Of a DNA stretch of 64,000 bases, positions 38,399 to 47,388 are shown one piece after another (positions within the stretch are counted from its first letter, which is position 1; every line of letters begins with the position of its first letter). Under the pieces are notes generated by a model. The model did no database searches. It had not been told where the DNA came from and saw only the letters and a program-made list of their open reading frames with translations. The DNA is from Ancylobacter koreensis (GTDB lineage Bacteria; Pseudomonadota; Alphaproteobacteria; Rhizobiales; Xanthobacteraceae). Where the stretch lies: positions 62,001 to 126,000 of the forward strand of contig NZ_JALKCG010000005.1 in the NCBI RefSeq assembly GCF_023016525.1. The letters run 5' to 3'. The translations under genes were made by a program, and so were the position numbers.

Positions 38399-39808
38399 TC
38401 AGGCGGCCCGCTCGGGTTCGGCGAGATCGAGCGGCAGGTCGACAACGATCCGCAGCCCGGGATCGTTGCCTTCCAGCGACAGCGTGCCGCCGTGCAGGCG
38501 CACCACCGCCGCCACCAGCGAGAGCCCGAGCCCGAAGCCCGGCTGCGTGCGGCTCGCCTCCAGCCGCACGAAACGCTCCAGCACGCGCGGCCGGTCCGCC
38601 TCGGGAATGCCGGGGCCGCGGTCGGCCACGGCCAGCCGGGCGCGCTCGCCCTCGCGCGTGACGGTGAGCGTCAATTCGCGGCGCTCGCCGGGCGTGTCCG
38701 GGGCGCTGTATTTGATGGCGTTGTCGATCATGTTGGAGAGCGCCTGCGCGAACAGTTCGCGCACGCCATGCACCGGCAGCGGGCCGGAGGCGTCGACCAC
38801 GAGGTCGAGCCCGGCCTCGTCGGCCAGCGGCTCGTAGAGCTCGGCGACGCTGGCCGCCGTCTCCGCGAGGTCGAAGCGCACCATGGCGGCGCGCGCCTGC
38901 CCGGCCTCGGCGCGGGCGATCATCAGCAGCGCGTCGAAGGTGCGGATCAGCCCGTCGGATTCTTCGATGGTCTGCTCGGTGGCGGCGCGCCAGTCCGCCT
39001 CGGCCCCGGCGGTGCGCAGCGCGTCCTCGGCGCGGTTGCGCAGGCGCGTCAGCGGGGTCTTGAGGTCGTGGGCGATGTTGTCGGAGACCTCCTTCAGCCC
39101 CGCCATCAGCGCCTCGATGCGCTCCAGCATGGCGTTGAGGCTCAGCGCGAGGCGGTCGAACTCGTCGCCGGTATCCGCCACCGAGAGCCGGCCGGAGAGG
39201 TCGCCGGCCATGATGCCGTCGGAAATCGCCGTCATCTGGTCGATCCGCTTGAGCACGCGGCGGGTGACGAACAGTCCGCCGGCGACGCCCAGCACCACCA
39301 GCAGCACCAGACCCCAGACGGCGGGCCCGATAATGATCTGGCGCAGCTCCTCGCGCTCCACGATGTCGCGCCCGACCAGCAGGCGGAACTCGCCGGGCAG
39401 GAAGGTGACGTAGACCAGCGCCCGGCTCGGCGCGGCGGAGGCTTCCTCCGAGCGCAGATAGTCGATCTCGCGCCAGCCGGGCTTGTCGAGGAAGTTCAGC
39501 GGCAGGTTCAGCACGTTGCCGGCCAGCGGGTCGCCGCTGAAGCTGGTGACGAGCAGCAGGCCGGCATCGGGCGCGCGGGCGCGGCGGTTGACCACCTGCA
39601 CGGCGCGCGAGATGCCGCCGCGCTCGAACTGCGCCTCGATGAAGCGGGTGTCGGCCTCGATCGATTCCGTCGCCTGCCGCGTCACCAGCCGCTGCGTGTG
39701 CCAGCCGAGATAGGCGATGACCGAGCCGGCGAAGACCGCGAAGACGAACAGATAGGCGGCGATCAGCTTGAACGCCGTGGTGCGGATGAGCTTACCGAGC
39801 GCCGTCAC
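38399..39808 (-). CDS. Sensor histidine kinase (partner of the DegP-linked regulator)
   Basis: 469 residues from GTG 39808, which overlaps the regulator gene by 17 bases; the longer frame runs inside that gene in the wrong phase. TM1 is near 12-32 and TM2 near 155-178, with a periplasmic domain between. HAMP follows, then HisKA with NIAHDLKTPLTRLRNRAEDA (His near 246), and HATPase with NAIKYSA, GPGIPEADRP and FGLGLSL. The degP gene upstream suggests an envelope-stress role. Confidence 0.9.
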   Translation of the reverse strand: MTALGKLIRTTAFKLIAAYLFVFAVFAGSVIAYLGWHTQRLVTRQATESIEADTRFIEAQFERGGISRAVQVVNRRARAPDAGLLLVTSFSGDPLAGNVLNLPLNFLDKPGWREIDYLRSEEASAAPSRALVYVTFLPGEFRLLVGRDIVEREELRQIIIGPAVWGLVLLVVLGVAGGLFVTRRVLKRIDQMTAISDGIMAGDLSGRLSVADTGDEFDRLALSLNAMLERIEALMAGLKEVSDNIAHDLKTPLTRLRNRAEDALRTAGAEADWRAATEQTIEESDGLIRTFDALLMIARAEAGQARAAMVRFDLAETAASVAELYEPLADEAGLDLVVDASGPLPVHGVRELFAQALSNMIDNAIKYSAPDTPGERRELTLTVTREGERARLAVADRGPGIPEADRPRVLERFVRLEASRTQPGFGLGLSLVAAVVRLHGGTLSLEGNDPGLRIVVDLPLDLAEPERAA

Positions 39809-40472
39809 GGATGATGTATCCCGCGCCGCGCACCGTGTGGAGCAGCGGCGGATCGAAGCCCTTGTCGATCTTGGAGCGCAGCCGCGAGACATGCACGTCG
39901 ATGACGTTGGTCTGCGGGTCGAAATGGTAGTCCCACACATTCTCCAGCAACATGGTGCGCGTCACCACCTGCCCCGCATGGCGCATGAGATATTCGAGCA
40001 GGCGGAACTCGCGCGGCTGCAGCACGATCTCCTGACCGGCGCGGGTGCAGCGATGCGCCAGCCGGTCGAGTTCGAGATCGGCGACGCGGTACATGGTGTC
40101 GGTCGCCTGCGGCGCGCCGCGCCGGGCCAGCGCCTCGACGCGGGCCAGCAGCTCGGAGAAGGCGTAGGGCTTGGGCAGGTAGTCGTCGCCGCCGGCGCGC
40201 AGCCCGGTCACGCGGTCATCGACCTGGCCGAGGGCGGAGAGGATGAGCGAGGGCGTCTTGTCGCCGCGCCCGCGCAGCTCGGCGATCAGCGAGAGACCGT
40301 CGCGGCGCGGCAGCATGCGGTCGACGACCAGCACGTCGTAGCCGCCGTCGAGCGCGTGGGCGAGGCCGTCCTCGCCGTCGGACGCGACGTCGACGACATG
40401 GCCCGCCTCGCGAAACGCCTTGCGCAGATAGTCGGCGGCATCACGGTCGTCCTCGACGATCAGCAGGCGCAT
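39792..40472 (-). CDS. OmpR-family response regulator
   Basis: 226 residues from ATG 40472. The frame is open back to 40856 but the extra N-terminus is not receiver-like. The receiver has Glu7/Asp8/Asp9, phosphoacceptor Asp51 (VLVVDRMLP) and Lys in LPKPYAF. The winged-helix domain ends with VHVSRLRSKIDKGF and TVRGAGYII. It overlaps the kinase gene and lies 394 bases downstream of degP. It likely controls envelope-stress genes and perhaps its own operon. Confidence 0.93.
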   Translation of the reverse strand: MRLLIVEDDRDAADYLRKAFREAGHVVDVASDGEDGLAHALDGGYDVLVVDRMLPRRDGLSLIAELRGRGDKTPSLILSALGQVDDRVTGLRAGGDDYLPKPYAFSELLARVEALARRGAPQATDTMYRVADLELDRLAHRCTRAGQEIVLQPREFRLLEYLMRHAGQVVTRTMLLENVWDYHFDPQTNVIDVHVSRLRSKIDKGFDPPLLHTVRGAGYIIRDGAR

Positions 40473-40772
40473 GGCGGGCTCTTGGTCGTGCAGGCGGCGA
40501 TCCCGCCGGACATCCGCGAGGTCGATGACGGGCCCATCGCAGGCCCGGCCATCGCGACGCGGCGTGGAATCGGCGGCGGCGAGAGGATTCGAACTCGTCC
40601 CCATGTACGTCATTTCGCGCCTCCCGCCTATCTGGTGCCTTGGCGGACATGCCGTCCGCCGGCGCCCCAAAAAGATGACGCGGAAAGCCCTTTCGGACCT
40701 CCCGCGCCACCGAACCGGCCGCAGCCCAAGGGGCGACGGAACGAGCCGCAACCGGAACTCCCAGAGTGCGAT

Positions 40773-40789
40773 CCGATCGGACCGATCGG
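40773..40789. promoter_or_regulatory. Tandem palindrome, candidate regulator site
   Basis: CCGATCGG, one A, CCGATCGG: two 8-bp palindromes that also form a direct repeat with a 9-base period. OmpR-family regulators bind direct repeats about 10-11 bases apart, so this is near that spacing. It lies about 300 bases upstream of the response regulator gene. Confidence 0.35.
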
Positions 40790-40824
40790 CACATCGCCCT
40801 CTGATCGACTGGAGGACGCGCGGT

Positions 40825-40853
40825 CCGATCCGCCCGCAGTACAGGCGGATCGG
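40825..40853 (-). terminator. Stem-loop after degP
   Basis: A perfect 10-bp stem with a 9-base loop begins 14 bases past the degP stop. No T run follows, so it may slow or protect the transcript rather than end it. Confidence 0.5.
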
Positions 40854-40866
40854 CACGCATCTATTG

Positions 40867-42432
40867 TCAGCCGCGCTGTTCGCCGAGCGAGATGGCGACG
40901 AAGCGGGTGCCCTGCTCGGACTTGACGCGCATCAGGACGGCCTTGCGGTTGTCCTTCTTGGCGGTGGCAAGGCCGTCGCGCACGTCGGCCGGGGTCATGA
41001 CCGGCTTGCCGGCCACGTCGAGGATGACGTCACCCGCCTTCAGGCCGCGCTCGGCGCCGGGGCCGTTCGGGTCGACCTCGGTGATGACCACGCCCTGGTC
41101 GCCGGCGCCGGCGACACCCTTGGCGGGGGCCAGCGACAGGCCGAGGCGCGGCACGCCGTGGTTGCCCTGCTCGGCATCGCCGCCCTTCTTGTCGAGGGAG
41201 GCGACGTCGGTCGGCAACTGCTCCAGCGTCACCGGCACGGTGATCGACTTGCCGTCGCGCAGCACGCTCAGCTTCACCGTCACGCCCGGCTTCTTGCGGG
41301 CGATCTCGCGCGACATCTCGCGGGAGTCCTTGATGGTCTCGCCGTCGATCGCTGTCACGATGTCGCCCGCCTTGAGGCCGGCCTTGTCGCCGGGCGTGCC
41401 GGGCTGCACCTGGGCGATCAGCGCGCCGTCGGTCTCCTTCAGGTCCATCGCCTCGGCAACTTCGTCGCTGACCGGCTGGATCTGCACGCCGACATAGCCA
41501 CGCGCCACCTGACCGCCGGACTTCAGCGCCTCGACCACCTCGGAGACGGTCTCGGAGGGAATGGCGAAGGCGATGCCGACATTGCCGCCCGAGGGGGAGA
41601 CGATGGCGGTGTTCATGCCGATCACGTCGCCGTCGAGGCCGAAGGTCGGGCCGCCGGAATTGCCGCGGTTGATCGGCGCGTCGATCTGGATGAAGTCGTC
41701 ATACGGGCCCGAGCCGATGTCGCGGCCACGCGCCGAGACGATGCCCGCCGTGACGGTGCCGCCGAGGCCGAAGGGGTTGCCGACCGCGACCACCCAGTCG
41801 CCGACGCGCGGCGCCTTCTCGGCCAGCTTCACCCACGGGAAGTTGCCCTTGCCCTCGACCTTCAGCAGCGCCACGTCGGTGCGCGGGTCGGTGCCGATCA
41901 CCTTGGCGGTGTAGCTCTTGCCGTCCGTGGTGGTCACATCGACTTCCGAGGCGCCGTCGACCACGTGGTTGTTGGTGACGACATAGCCGTCATTGGAGAT
42001 GAAGAAGCCGGAACCCTGGCCGACGACGGCGCGATGGCCGGGGCCGCGACGCGGGCCCATGTCGGGGCCACCCTGGCCCGGGCCGCCGGGGCCGAAGCCG
42101 AAGCGGCGCATGAAGCGCTCGATCTGCGGGGGAACGTTCTGGCCGCCCATGCCCTCGTCGTCATTGGCGGCGACCTCGTCCTCGTCCTTCTTCACCTTCA
42201 CGCTGACGACGGCGGGCGAGACCTTCTCGACGATGTCGGCGAAGGAGAAGGTGCCGGCCGGCTGGTTGGTCGTCAGCTGGGCGGCGGCGGGAGTAATGGT
42301 CTCGGGGAGCACCAGGGCGCCGAAGGCGCCGCCGGCGAGCGCCAGCGTAAAGACGCCGGCGAGCAGCCGGGAACGGCTGTGGCGCAGCGTGGACGAAGAA
42401 GGCGTGGTCTGGTTGAGCGCGTTGCGCGACAT
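40867..42432 (-). CDS. degP: Periplasmic serine protease DegP/MucD
   Basis: 521 residues. A signal sequence covers about 1-51 (LLAGVFTLALAGGAFGALVL core). A Gly-rich insert (about 115-140) lies in the LA loop region. The catalytic triad is His156 (NNHVVDG), Asp186 (DPRTDVALL) and Ser259 (RGNSGGP). Two PDZ domains follow (about 320-415 and 430-515). It degrades or refolds damaged periplasmic proteins. GAGGAA precedes ATG 42432; a much longer frame crosses ccmH and is not real. A TTAACGC inverted repeat lies about 70-95 bases upstream. Confidence 0.94.
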   Translation of the reverse strand: MSRNALNQTTPSSSTLRHSRSRLLAGVFTLALAGGAFGALVLPETITPAAAQLTTNQPAGTFSFADIVEKVSPAVVSVKVKKDEDEVAANDDEGMGGQNVPPQIERFMRRFGFGPGGPGQGGPDMGPRRGPGHRAVVGQGSGFFISNDGYVVTNNHVVDGASEVDVTTTDGKSYTAKVIGTDPRTDVALLKVEGKGNFPWVKLAEKAPRVGDWVVAVGNPFGLGGTVTAGIVSARGRDIGSGPYDDFIQIDAPINRGNSGGPTFGLDGDVIGMNTAIVSPSGGNVGIAFAIPSETVSEVVEALKSGGQVARGYVGVQIQPVSDEVAEAMDLKETDGALIAQVQPGTPGDKAGLKAGDIVTAIDGETIKDSREMSREIARKKPGVTVKLSVLRDGKSITVPVTLEQLPTDVASLDKKGGDAEQGNHGVPRLGLSLAPAKGVAGAGDQGVVITEVDPNGPGAERGLKAGDVILDVAGKPVMTPADVRDGLATAKKDNRKAVLMRVKSEQGTRFVAISLGEQRG

Positions 42433-42502
42433 GTGTCGTTCCTCGTTCGACAAATCACTCTCCCCTCGGGGAGCGTTGACGAGGAAGCTAGAGAGCGCCG
42501 CC

Positions 42503-42528
42503 TTAACGCAGGCTGGCGGCGGCGTTAA
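42503..42528. promoter_or_regulatory. Inverted repeat upstream of degP
   Basis: TTAACGC and GCGTTAA are perfect arms 12 bases apart, 71-96 bases upstream of the degP start. They overlap the ccmH stop codon. This is a plausible site for the adjacent regulator, and a role as part of the ccmH transcript end is also possible. Confidence 0.35.
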
Positions 42529-43016
42529 AGTTTCGTAACGTCCGCCGCGCCCTCGCCGAGCGCCCGGCGCAGCTTTTCCTCCTCCTCCGGCGAGAGGGGA
42601 GCCGTAGCGCCGGCCAGAACCGTCCGGCGGCGATAGGCAATGACAAGACCGGCGCCGCCCACCAGCAGCACCGCGAAAGGCGCGAGCCACAGAATGGCGT
42701 TGGCGCCGTGCCAGCTCGGGCGCAGCAGCACGAATTCGCCGTAGCGCGAGACCAGATAGTCCATCACCTGCCGGTCGCTGTCGCCGGCGGCGATGCGCTC
42801 GCGCACGAGCAGGCGCAGGTCGCGCGCCAGCGGGGCGTTGGAATCGTCGATGGACTGGTTCTGGCAGACCATGCAGCGCAGCTCCTTGGAGAGCTCGCGC
42901 GCCCGCGCCTCCTGTGCGGCGTCGGGCAGGACCTCGTCGGGCTGTACGGCATGGGCCGGCGCGGCCAGCGCCGCCAGCAGCAGGGCGGCTCCCGCGAGGC
43001 GGCACAATCGGGTCAT
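42525..43016 (-). CDS. ccmH: Cytochrome c maturation protein CcmH (CycL)
   Basis: 163 residues: a signal peptide (1-23), the thiol motif RCMVCQNQS with Cys48 and Cys51, and a membrane anchor (about 105-125). CcmH keeps the apocytochrome CXXCH motif reduced for haem attachment, in the periplasm with CcmF. Its start overlaps the stop of a DUF2283 gene instead of following ccmF directly. No ccmG is seen in the window. Confidence 0.94.
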   Translation of the reverse strand: MTRLCRLAGAALLLAALAAPAHAVQPDEVLPDAAQEARARELSKELRCMVCQNQSIDDSNAPLARDLRLLVRERIAAGDSDRQVMDYLVSRYGEFVLLRPSWHGANAILWLAPFAVLLVGGAGLVIAYRRRTVLAGATAPLSPEEEEKLRRALGEGAADVTKL

Positions 43017-43204
43017 TCGGCGGCTTCCGTCAGTACTTCCGGCGCCAGCTTCTCGCGCGCCTGCAGGAGTTCGAGCGCGAGAATGTGGCCCTGCTCGTCA
43101 TAGTCGAGCACGACGCCGGGCGACACTTCCGCGCTTTCGACGACGGCGCCCGCGCTGAAGCGGACATAAAGCGCATTCGCCTCGGGATCATATTTGAGTT
43201 TCAT
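43013..43204 (-). CDS. DUF2283 family small protein
   Basis: 63 residues. MKLKYDPEANALYVRFS and SPGVVLDYDEQGHILALELLQA are the hallmarks of DUF2283, a small all-beta family often encoded beside DUF4258 proteins. The pair is suspected to be toxin-antitoxin-like, with this protein the likely antitoxin side. It overlaps both neighbours by 4 bases, sitting within the ccm operon. No activity is known to me. Confidence 0.85.
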   Translation of the reverse strand: MKLKYDPEANALYVRFSAGAVVESAEVSPGVVLDYDEQGHILALELLQAREKLAPEVLTEAAE

Positions 43205-43449
43205 CGCCGCGCTCCGCGATCGAAGAAGGTCGTGACGACGAAGACCGCATCGCCATCCGGCCGGTAGACTACACGCAAAACCCGGCCGTCGCGCTCAGCT
43301 ATCGCCGCGAAGGCCCGTTCGAGCGCCGGATCGTTGGGATCGACATCCACCCGATCCGGCGCCTCCAGCGTCCGTGCGACCCAAGCTGCCTCGATGCCGC
43401 GTTCGGCCATCACGACCCTGACATGCGCGCTGAGCCGAATATCCCTCAC
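43201..43449 (-). CDS. DUF4258 family small protein
   Basis: 82 residues from GTG 43449. IRLSAHVRVVMAERGIEAAWV, RVLRVVYRPDG and VFVVTTFFDR fit DUF4258, a small RelE-like fold. With DUF2283 directly downstream it forms a two-gene cassette of toxin-antitoxin shape. It begins 3 bases after the ccmF stop. Residues for RNA cleavage cannot be assigned from sequence. Confidence 0.83.
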   Translation of the reverse strand: MRDIRLSAHVRVVMAERGIEAAWVARTLEAPDRVDVDPNDPALERAFAAIAERDGRVLRVVYRPDGDAVFVVTTFFDRGARR

Positions 43450-43452
43450 GCC

Positions 43453-45465
43453 TCACTCCGCCGGCACCGGGGCGGCCGGGTCGGCATCCGGGCCCGGCCT
43501 GGCCTTCGGCTTCTTCGCCGGCTTGGGTGCGCCGACGCGCAGGCGGCGGTCGCTCAGCGACAGCACGCCGCCCAGTGCCATGATGAGCGCGCCGATCCAG
43601 ATCAGCGTGACGAAGGGCTTCCAGTAGGCGCGCACGCCGACGGCCCCGCCCGGCAGCTCGTCGCCGACGCTCACATAGAGCTGGCTGAAGCCGATGGTGC
43701 GGATGCCGGCCTCGGTGGTCGGCATGTTGCGGGCGGTGAACAGGCGCTTGGCCGATTCGATGGTGCCGGCGTCGACGCCGCCCTTGCGCACCGAGAACAC
43801 GCCGACGAGATCGCGGTAGTTCGGCCCGTTGCGCGGCTCCAGCCGGTCGAGGGTCAGCTCGTAGCCGCCGACCTCGAAGCTCCCGCCGACCTTCACGCCG
43901 GTGATGCGTTCGGCGTTCCAGCTCGTCTCGGCGATGATGCCGAACAGGCAGACGCCGATGCCGGCATGGGCCAGCGCCCCGCCGAAGGCCGAGCGCGGCA
44001 GGCCGCGCAGCCGTGCGAAGGCGGTCGCCGCCGGCAGGCGTCCGAAGCCCGCGCGCTCGACGATCTCCACCGCCGCGCCGATGACGACGAACACCGCCAA
44101 CCCCATGCCGAAGGGCGCCAGCAGCGGCCCGCCGCCCTGCGCCCACAGGGCGAGGGCGCCGGCGACGATAGCGAGGCCGAAAGCGGCCATCATGCGCTGC
44201 GCCGCGCCGGCAAGGTCGCCGCGCTTCCAGGCCAGCAGCGGCCCGAAGGGCATGGCGAAGACCACGGGGAGCATCAGCGCGCCGACCGTCAGGTTGAAAT
44301 AGGGCGGGCCGACGGTGATCTTCTCGCCGTTGAAGGCTTCCAGCGCCAGCGGGTAGAGCGTGCCGACCAGCACGGCGGCCGCGGCGGCGGTCAGCAGCAG
44401 GTTGTTCAGCACAAGCGCCCCCTCGCGGGACACGGGGGCGAAGATGCCGCCCTGCCGGAGCGTGGGCGCGCGCAGCGCATAGAGCGCCAGCGAGCCGCCG
44501 ATGAAGAAGATCAGGATGCCGAGGATGAACACGCCGCGCGAGGGATCGGTGGCGAAGGCGTGCACGGAGGTCAGCACGCCCGAGCGCACGAGGAAGGTGC
44601 CGAGCAACGACAGCGAGAAGGCGAGGATGGCGAGGAGCACCGTCCATACCTTCAGCGCGTCGCGCTTTTCCATCACGACGGCGGAATGGATCAGCGCCGT
44701 GCCGGCGAACCACGGCATCAGCGAGGCGTTCTCCACCGGGTCCCAGAACCACCAGCCGCCCCAGCCGAGCTCGTAATAGGCCCAGTAGGAACCCATGGCG
44801 ATGCCGAGCGTCAGGAAGCCCCAGGCGGCCAGCGCCCACGGGCGCACCCATCGCGCCCAGGCGGCGTCGATGCGCCCCTCGATCAGCGCGGCGACGGCGA
44901 AGGCGAAGGTGATGGAGAAGCCGACATAGCCGAGATAGAGCAGCGGCGGATGGATGGCGAGGCCGATATCCTGCAGGATCGGGTTGAGGTCGTTGCCCTC
45001 CGCCGGCGGGGGCACCACGCGGGTGAACGGGTTCGACGTGAGCAGGATGAACAGCAGGAAGGCGACCGCGATCGAGCCCTGCACGCCCAGCACATTCGCC
45101 TTCAGCCGCGCCGGCAGGTTCGTGCCGAACAACGCCACCAGCGCGCCGAACACCGCCAGCACCAGCACCCAGAGCAGCATCGAGCCCTCATGGTTCCCCC
45201 ATGTGCCGGTGATGCGGTAGAGCAGCGGCTTGGCGGAATGCGAGTTCTCGACGACGTTCAGCACCGAGAAGTCGGACTGCACATAGGCGCTCACCAGCGC
45301 CGCGAAGGCGAGGCTCACGAAACCGGCCAGCACCAGCGCCAGCGTCGAGCCCACCCGCATCAGAGCTTCATCCCCGGAGCGCGCGCCCCAGATCGGGATC
45401 ACCGTCATCAATATGGCGACGGCGAGAGAGAGGACGAGGGCGTAATGGCCGATCTCGGGATTCAT
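43453..45465 (-). CDS. ccmF: Cytochrome c maturation protein CcmF (CycK)
   Basis: 670 residues with about 15 membrane helices. The WWD haem-handling motif GWGGWWFWDPVENASLMPW lies near residue 230. HNEGSMLLW-like GNHEGSMLLWVLVLA near 90, and several conserved His (for example LIHSAVV) are present. It is the core of cytochrome c haem lyase in the inner membrane. It is separated from ccmE by 163 bases that contain a palindromic repeat. The C-terminal tail is Lys/Pro-rich. Confidence 0.95.
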   Translation of the reverse strand: MNPEIGHYALVLSLAVAILMTVIPIWGARSGDEALMRVGSTLALVLAGFVSLAFAALVSAYVQSDFSVLNVVENSHSAKPLLYRITGTWGNHEGSMLLWVLVLAVFGALVALFGTNLPARLKANVLGVQGSIAVAFLLFILLTSNPFTRVVPPPAEGNDLNPILQDIGLAIHPPLLYLGYVGFSITFAFAVAALIEGRIDAAWARWVRPWALAAWGFLTLGIAMGSYWAYYELGWGGWWFWDPVENASLMPWFAGTALIHSAVVMEKRDALKVWTVLLAILAFSLSLLGTFLVRSGVLTSVHAFATDPSRGVFILGILIFFIGGSLALYALRAPTLRQGGIFAPVSREGALVLNNLLLTAAAAAVLVGTLYPLALEAFNGEKITVGPPYFNLTVGALMLPVVFAMPFGPLLAWKRGDLAGAAQRMMAAFGLAIVAGALALWAQGGGPLLAPFGMGLAVFVVIGAAVEIVERAGFGRLPAATAFARLRGLPRSAFGGALAHAGIGVCLFGIIAETSWNAERITGVKVGGSFEVGGYELTLDRLEPRNGPNYRDLVGVFSVRKGGVDAGTIESAKRLFTARNMPTTEAGIRTIGFSQLYVSVGDELPGGAVGVRAYWKPFVTLIWIGALIMALGGVLSLSDRRLRVGAPKPAKKPKARPGPDADPAAPVPAE

Positions 45466-45515
45466 GGGCGCGTGCTCCTCGCCATGGGCACATCAGCGAC
45501 CCGACCCAATGCAAC

Positions 45516-45605
45516 GTCATCCCCGGGCCTGACCCGGGGATCCACGTCTTCGAGACGGGCGGAACGGAGGAAGACGTGGATGGCCGGGTCAAGCCCGGCC
45601 ATGAC
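45516..45605. repeat. Dispersed palindromic repeat, copy 1 (inverted)
   Basis: About 90 bases between ccmE and ccmF. Read on the minus strand it starts GTCATGGCCGGGCTTGAC and ends CCCGGGGATGAC, with GTGGAT/ATCCAC arms in the middle. The same architecture recurs at 58495-58573 and 62006-62088. Confidence 0.85.
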
Positions 45606-45628
45606 GGGGCAGAAGGTGGTGCGCACCC

Positions 45629-46075
45629 TCACGGCTTGCCCTCCCCTTCCTTCCACACGCCCTGCTTCTTCAGCGCGTCGGCGACTTCCTTGGGCATGTA
45701 GTTCTCGTCGTGCTTGGCGAGCACGCTGTCGGCGGTGAAGGTGCCGTCGGGCGCCATCGTGCCCTCGGCGATCACGCCCTGCCCCTCGCGGAACAGGTCC
45801 GGCAGCAGGCCGACATAGTTCACCGCGAGGTCTCCCCCGCCATCGGTGACGACGAAGCGCACATGGGTGTTGTCGGACTTCACGACGCTGCCGTCCTTCA
45901 CCAGCCCGCCGAGGCGCAGGCGCGTGCCCGGGGCGGTGCGCTCGGCGGCGATCTCGCTCGGCGAGCGGAAGAACACGATGGTGTCGCTCAGCGCGAACAG
46001 CACGAGGCCGGCAGCGACCGCGAGCACGCCGAGCGCGCCGGAGATGAGCAGAAGGCGGCGTCCCTTGCGGGTCAT
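45629..46075 (-). CDS. ccmE: Cytochrome c maturation haem chaperone CcmE (CycJ)
   Basis: 148 residues from ATG 46075. One N-terminal membrane anchor (about 8-28) is followed by the OB-fold domain: [32 protein letters not shown], and [12 protein letters not shown] with the haem-binding His122 and Tyr126 (HxxxY). It carries haem from CcmC to CcmF on the periplasmic side. It starts 4 bases after ccmI ends. Confidence 0.95.
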   Translation of the reverse strand: MTRKGRRLLLISGALGVLAVAAGLVLFALSDTIVFFRSPSEIAAERTAPGTRLRLGGLVKDGSVVKSDNTHVRFVVTDGGGDLAVNYVGLLPDLFREGQGVIAEGTMAPDGTFTADSVLAKHDENYMPKEVADALKKQGVWKEGEGKP

Positions 46076-46079
46076 GGCG

Positions 46080-47231
46080 TCAGCTCCCGAGGCCGAGTTC
46101 GCGGGCCAGCGTGTCGATGCGCCCGAGCGCCCCGTCGTCCTTGGCGAAATGGGTGCGCGCATCGGCGGCGGCGGCCTTCGCCTTGTCCGCCTCGCCCAGC
46201 ACGTTCCAGGCCCGCATCAGCCGCAGCCAGCCGTCGAGATCGTCGCCGTCCTGCGCCAGCCGGTCGGACAGGCGCTGCACCATGCCACGCACCATCTGCT
46301 GGCGCTCCTCCGGGGAGAGGCTGCCGGCGGCAGCGACATCGGCGGCGCCGGGTCCCGCCCCTTGCCCCGACCCTTGCCCCGGTGCAACTGCCGGCGCCGG
46401 GGCGCCGACCCGTGCGAGGGACTCGCGCAGCAGTCCCTGCCACGGCGCGTCGGGCGGGGAGGCGGCAGCCAGCGCGCTCCACAGGCGGGCCGCCTCGGCG
46501 GGCTGGCCGTCCTGCTCGGCGGCGAGGCCGAGGAAATAGCGCGCCTTGGGATCGTCCGGCGCCTGCGCCAGCGCGGCCTGGAAGGCGGCCTTGGCTTCCG
46601 CCGTGACGACGCCGCCGGACTGCGCGACCAGCGCCTCGCCGAGCCCGGTCTGGCGCTGGGCGTTCGAGCCGAGCAGGCGGATGGCGTTGCTCCACGCCCG
46701 CACCGCGTCGTCGAGCCGCCCGATCCGGGCATAGATCGGCGCCACCACCTCATAGCCGCGCCCGTCATCGGGATTGGCTTCGAGATGGCCCTCGACCTTG
46801 CGGATGAGAATGGCGATGTCGGACTGGTCGGGCCGCGCCTCCAGCCGCTGCGCCAGCGGCTGCGGGGGGTAGAGCGGCGAGCCGAGGGTGAAATAGAGCC
46901 CGCTCGCCAGCAGCGGCACGCCGAGGAGCGCGATCACCGCCACGGCGCGGCGGCGCAGATCGGCCCCGCAGGCGGTGACGCGTCCGGCCTCGGCCTCGGC
47001 GGTGGCGCGCAGGATGCGGCGGGCGACCTCGGCCCGCGCCGCCTCGCCTTCGGCCGGGCCGATGAGCCCGCTCTCACGGTCACGCTCGATCTCGGCGAGC
47101 TGGTCGCGATAGACGGCAAGGTCCGCCTGCGCGGCGCTGGCGGCGGGGGCGGACGCCCCGGCGCGCAATGGCCAGAGCACCGCCAGAATGGCGGCGGCGG
47201 TCATCAGCGAGAAGGCGATCCACAGCAACAT
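46080..47231 (-). CDS. ccmI: Cytochrome c maturation protein CcmI (CycH)
   Basis: 383 residues: a first membrane helix (1-24), a cytoplasmic loop with [28 protein letters not shown], a second helix (about 93-115), then TPR-type repeats in the periplasm (about 130-380). It presents apocytochromes to the CcmF/CcmH haem lyase. It heads the ccm operon. The 157 bases upstream (47232-47388) show no gene or clear signal. Confidence 0.92.
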   Translation of the reverse strand: MLLWIAFSLMTAAAILAVLWPLRAGASAPAASAAQADLAVYRDQLAEIERDRESGLIGPAEGEAARAEVARRILRATAEAEAGRVTACGADLRRRAVAVIALLGVPLLASGLYFTLGSPLYPPQPLAQRLEARPDQSDIAILIRKVEGHLEANPDDGRGYEVVAPIYARIGRLDDAVRAWSNAIRLLGSNAQRQTGLGEALVAQSGGVVTAEAKAAFQAALAQAPDDPKARYFLGLAAEQDGQPAEAARLWSALAAASPPDAPWQGLLRESLARVGAPAPAVAPGQGSGQGAGPGAADVAAAGSLSPEERQQMVRGMVQRLSDRLAQDGDDLDGWLRLMRAWNVLGEADKAKAAAADARTHFAKDDGALGRIDTLARELGLGS

Positions 47232-47388
47232 TAGTCTTCCTCTAATGCGCTGAGGTAGCCGACCGAAGGGCCGCCGCCAATCCGTAAGAGCCTCAGTCGG
47301 ATCGCCGCAGGCTCACAGTCGCGCGAGACGGCACGCCTTCCATGCCACCCCTGCGTCAGCCCGCCACGGGCGCGTAGACCGCGCGCCG

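Larger units (their letters stand above)
40473..40866. other. 394-base gap between degP and its regulator, with three inverted-repeat elements
   Basis: No gene is supported here. It has a 7-bp hairpin GGCGGAC/GTCCGCC (40642-40660), a tandem pair of the palindrome CCGATCGG one base apart (40773-40789), and a perfect 10-bp stem CCGATCCGCC/GGCGGATCGG (40825-40853) just past the degP stop. The sequence GAGAGGATTCGAACTC (40581-40596) looks like the complement of a tRNA T-arm. The regulator promoter must lie here, if degP transcripts stop at the hairpin. Confidence 0.6.

Noticed and set aside
40581-40596. A complete tRNA gene
   Set aside because: Only a T-loop-like string is present. The arms on either side do not pair, and no anticodon or acceptor partner is found.
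40473-40856. N-terminal extension of the response regulator to 354 residues
   Set aside because: Receiver domains begin with the RLLIVEDD strand, and the extra 128 residues have no fold and cross the palindromes.
43423-45738. 771-codon plus-strand open frame across ccmF and the repeat
   Set aside because: ccmF on the other strand is unmistakable. The frame also runs through a palindromic repeat.
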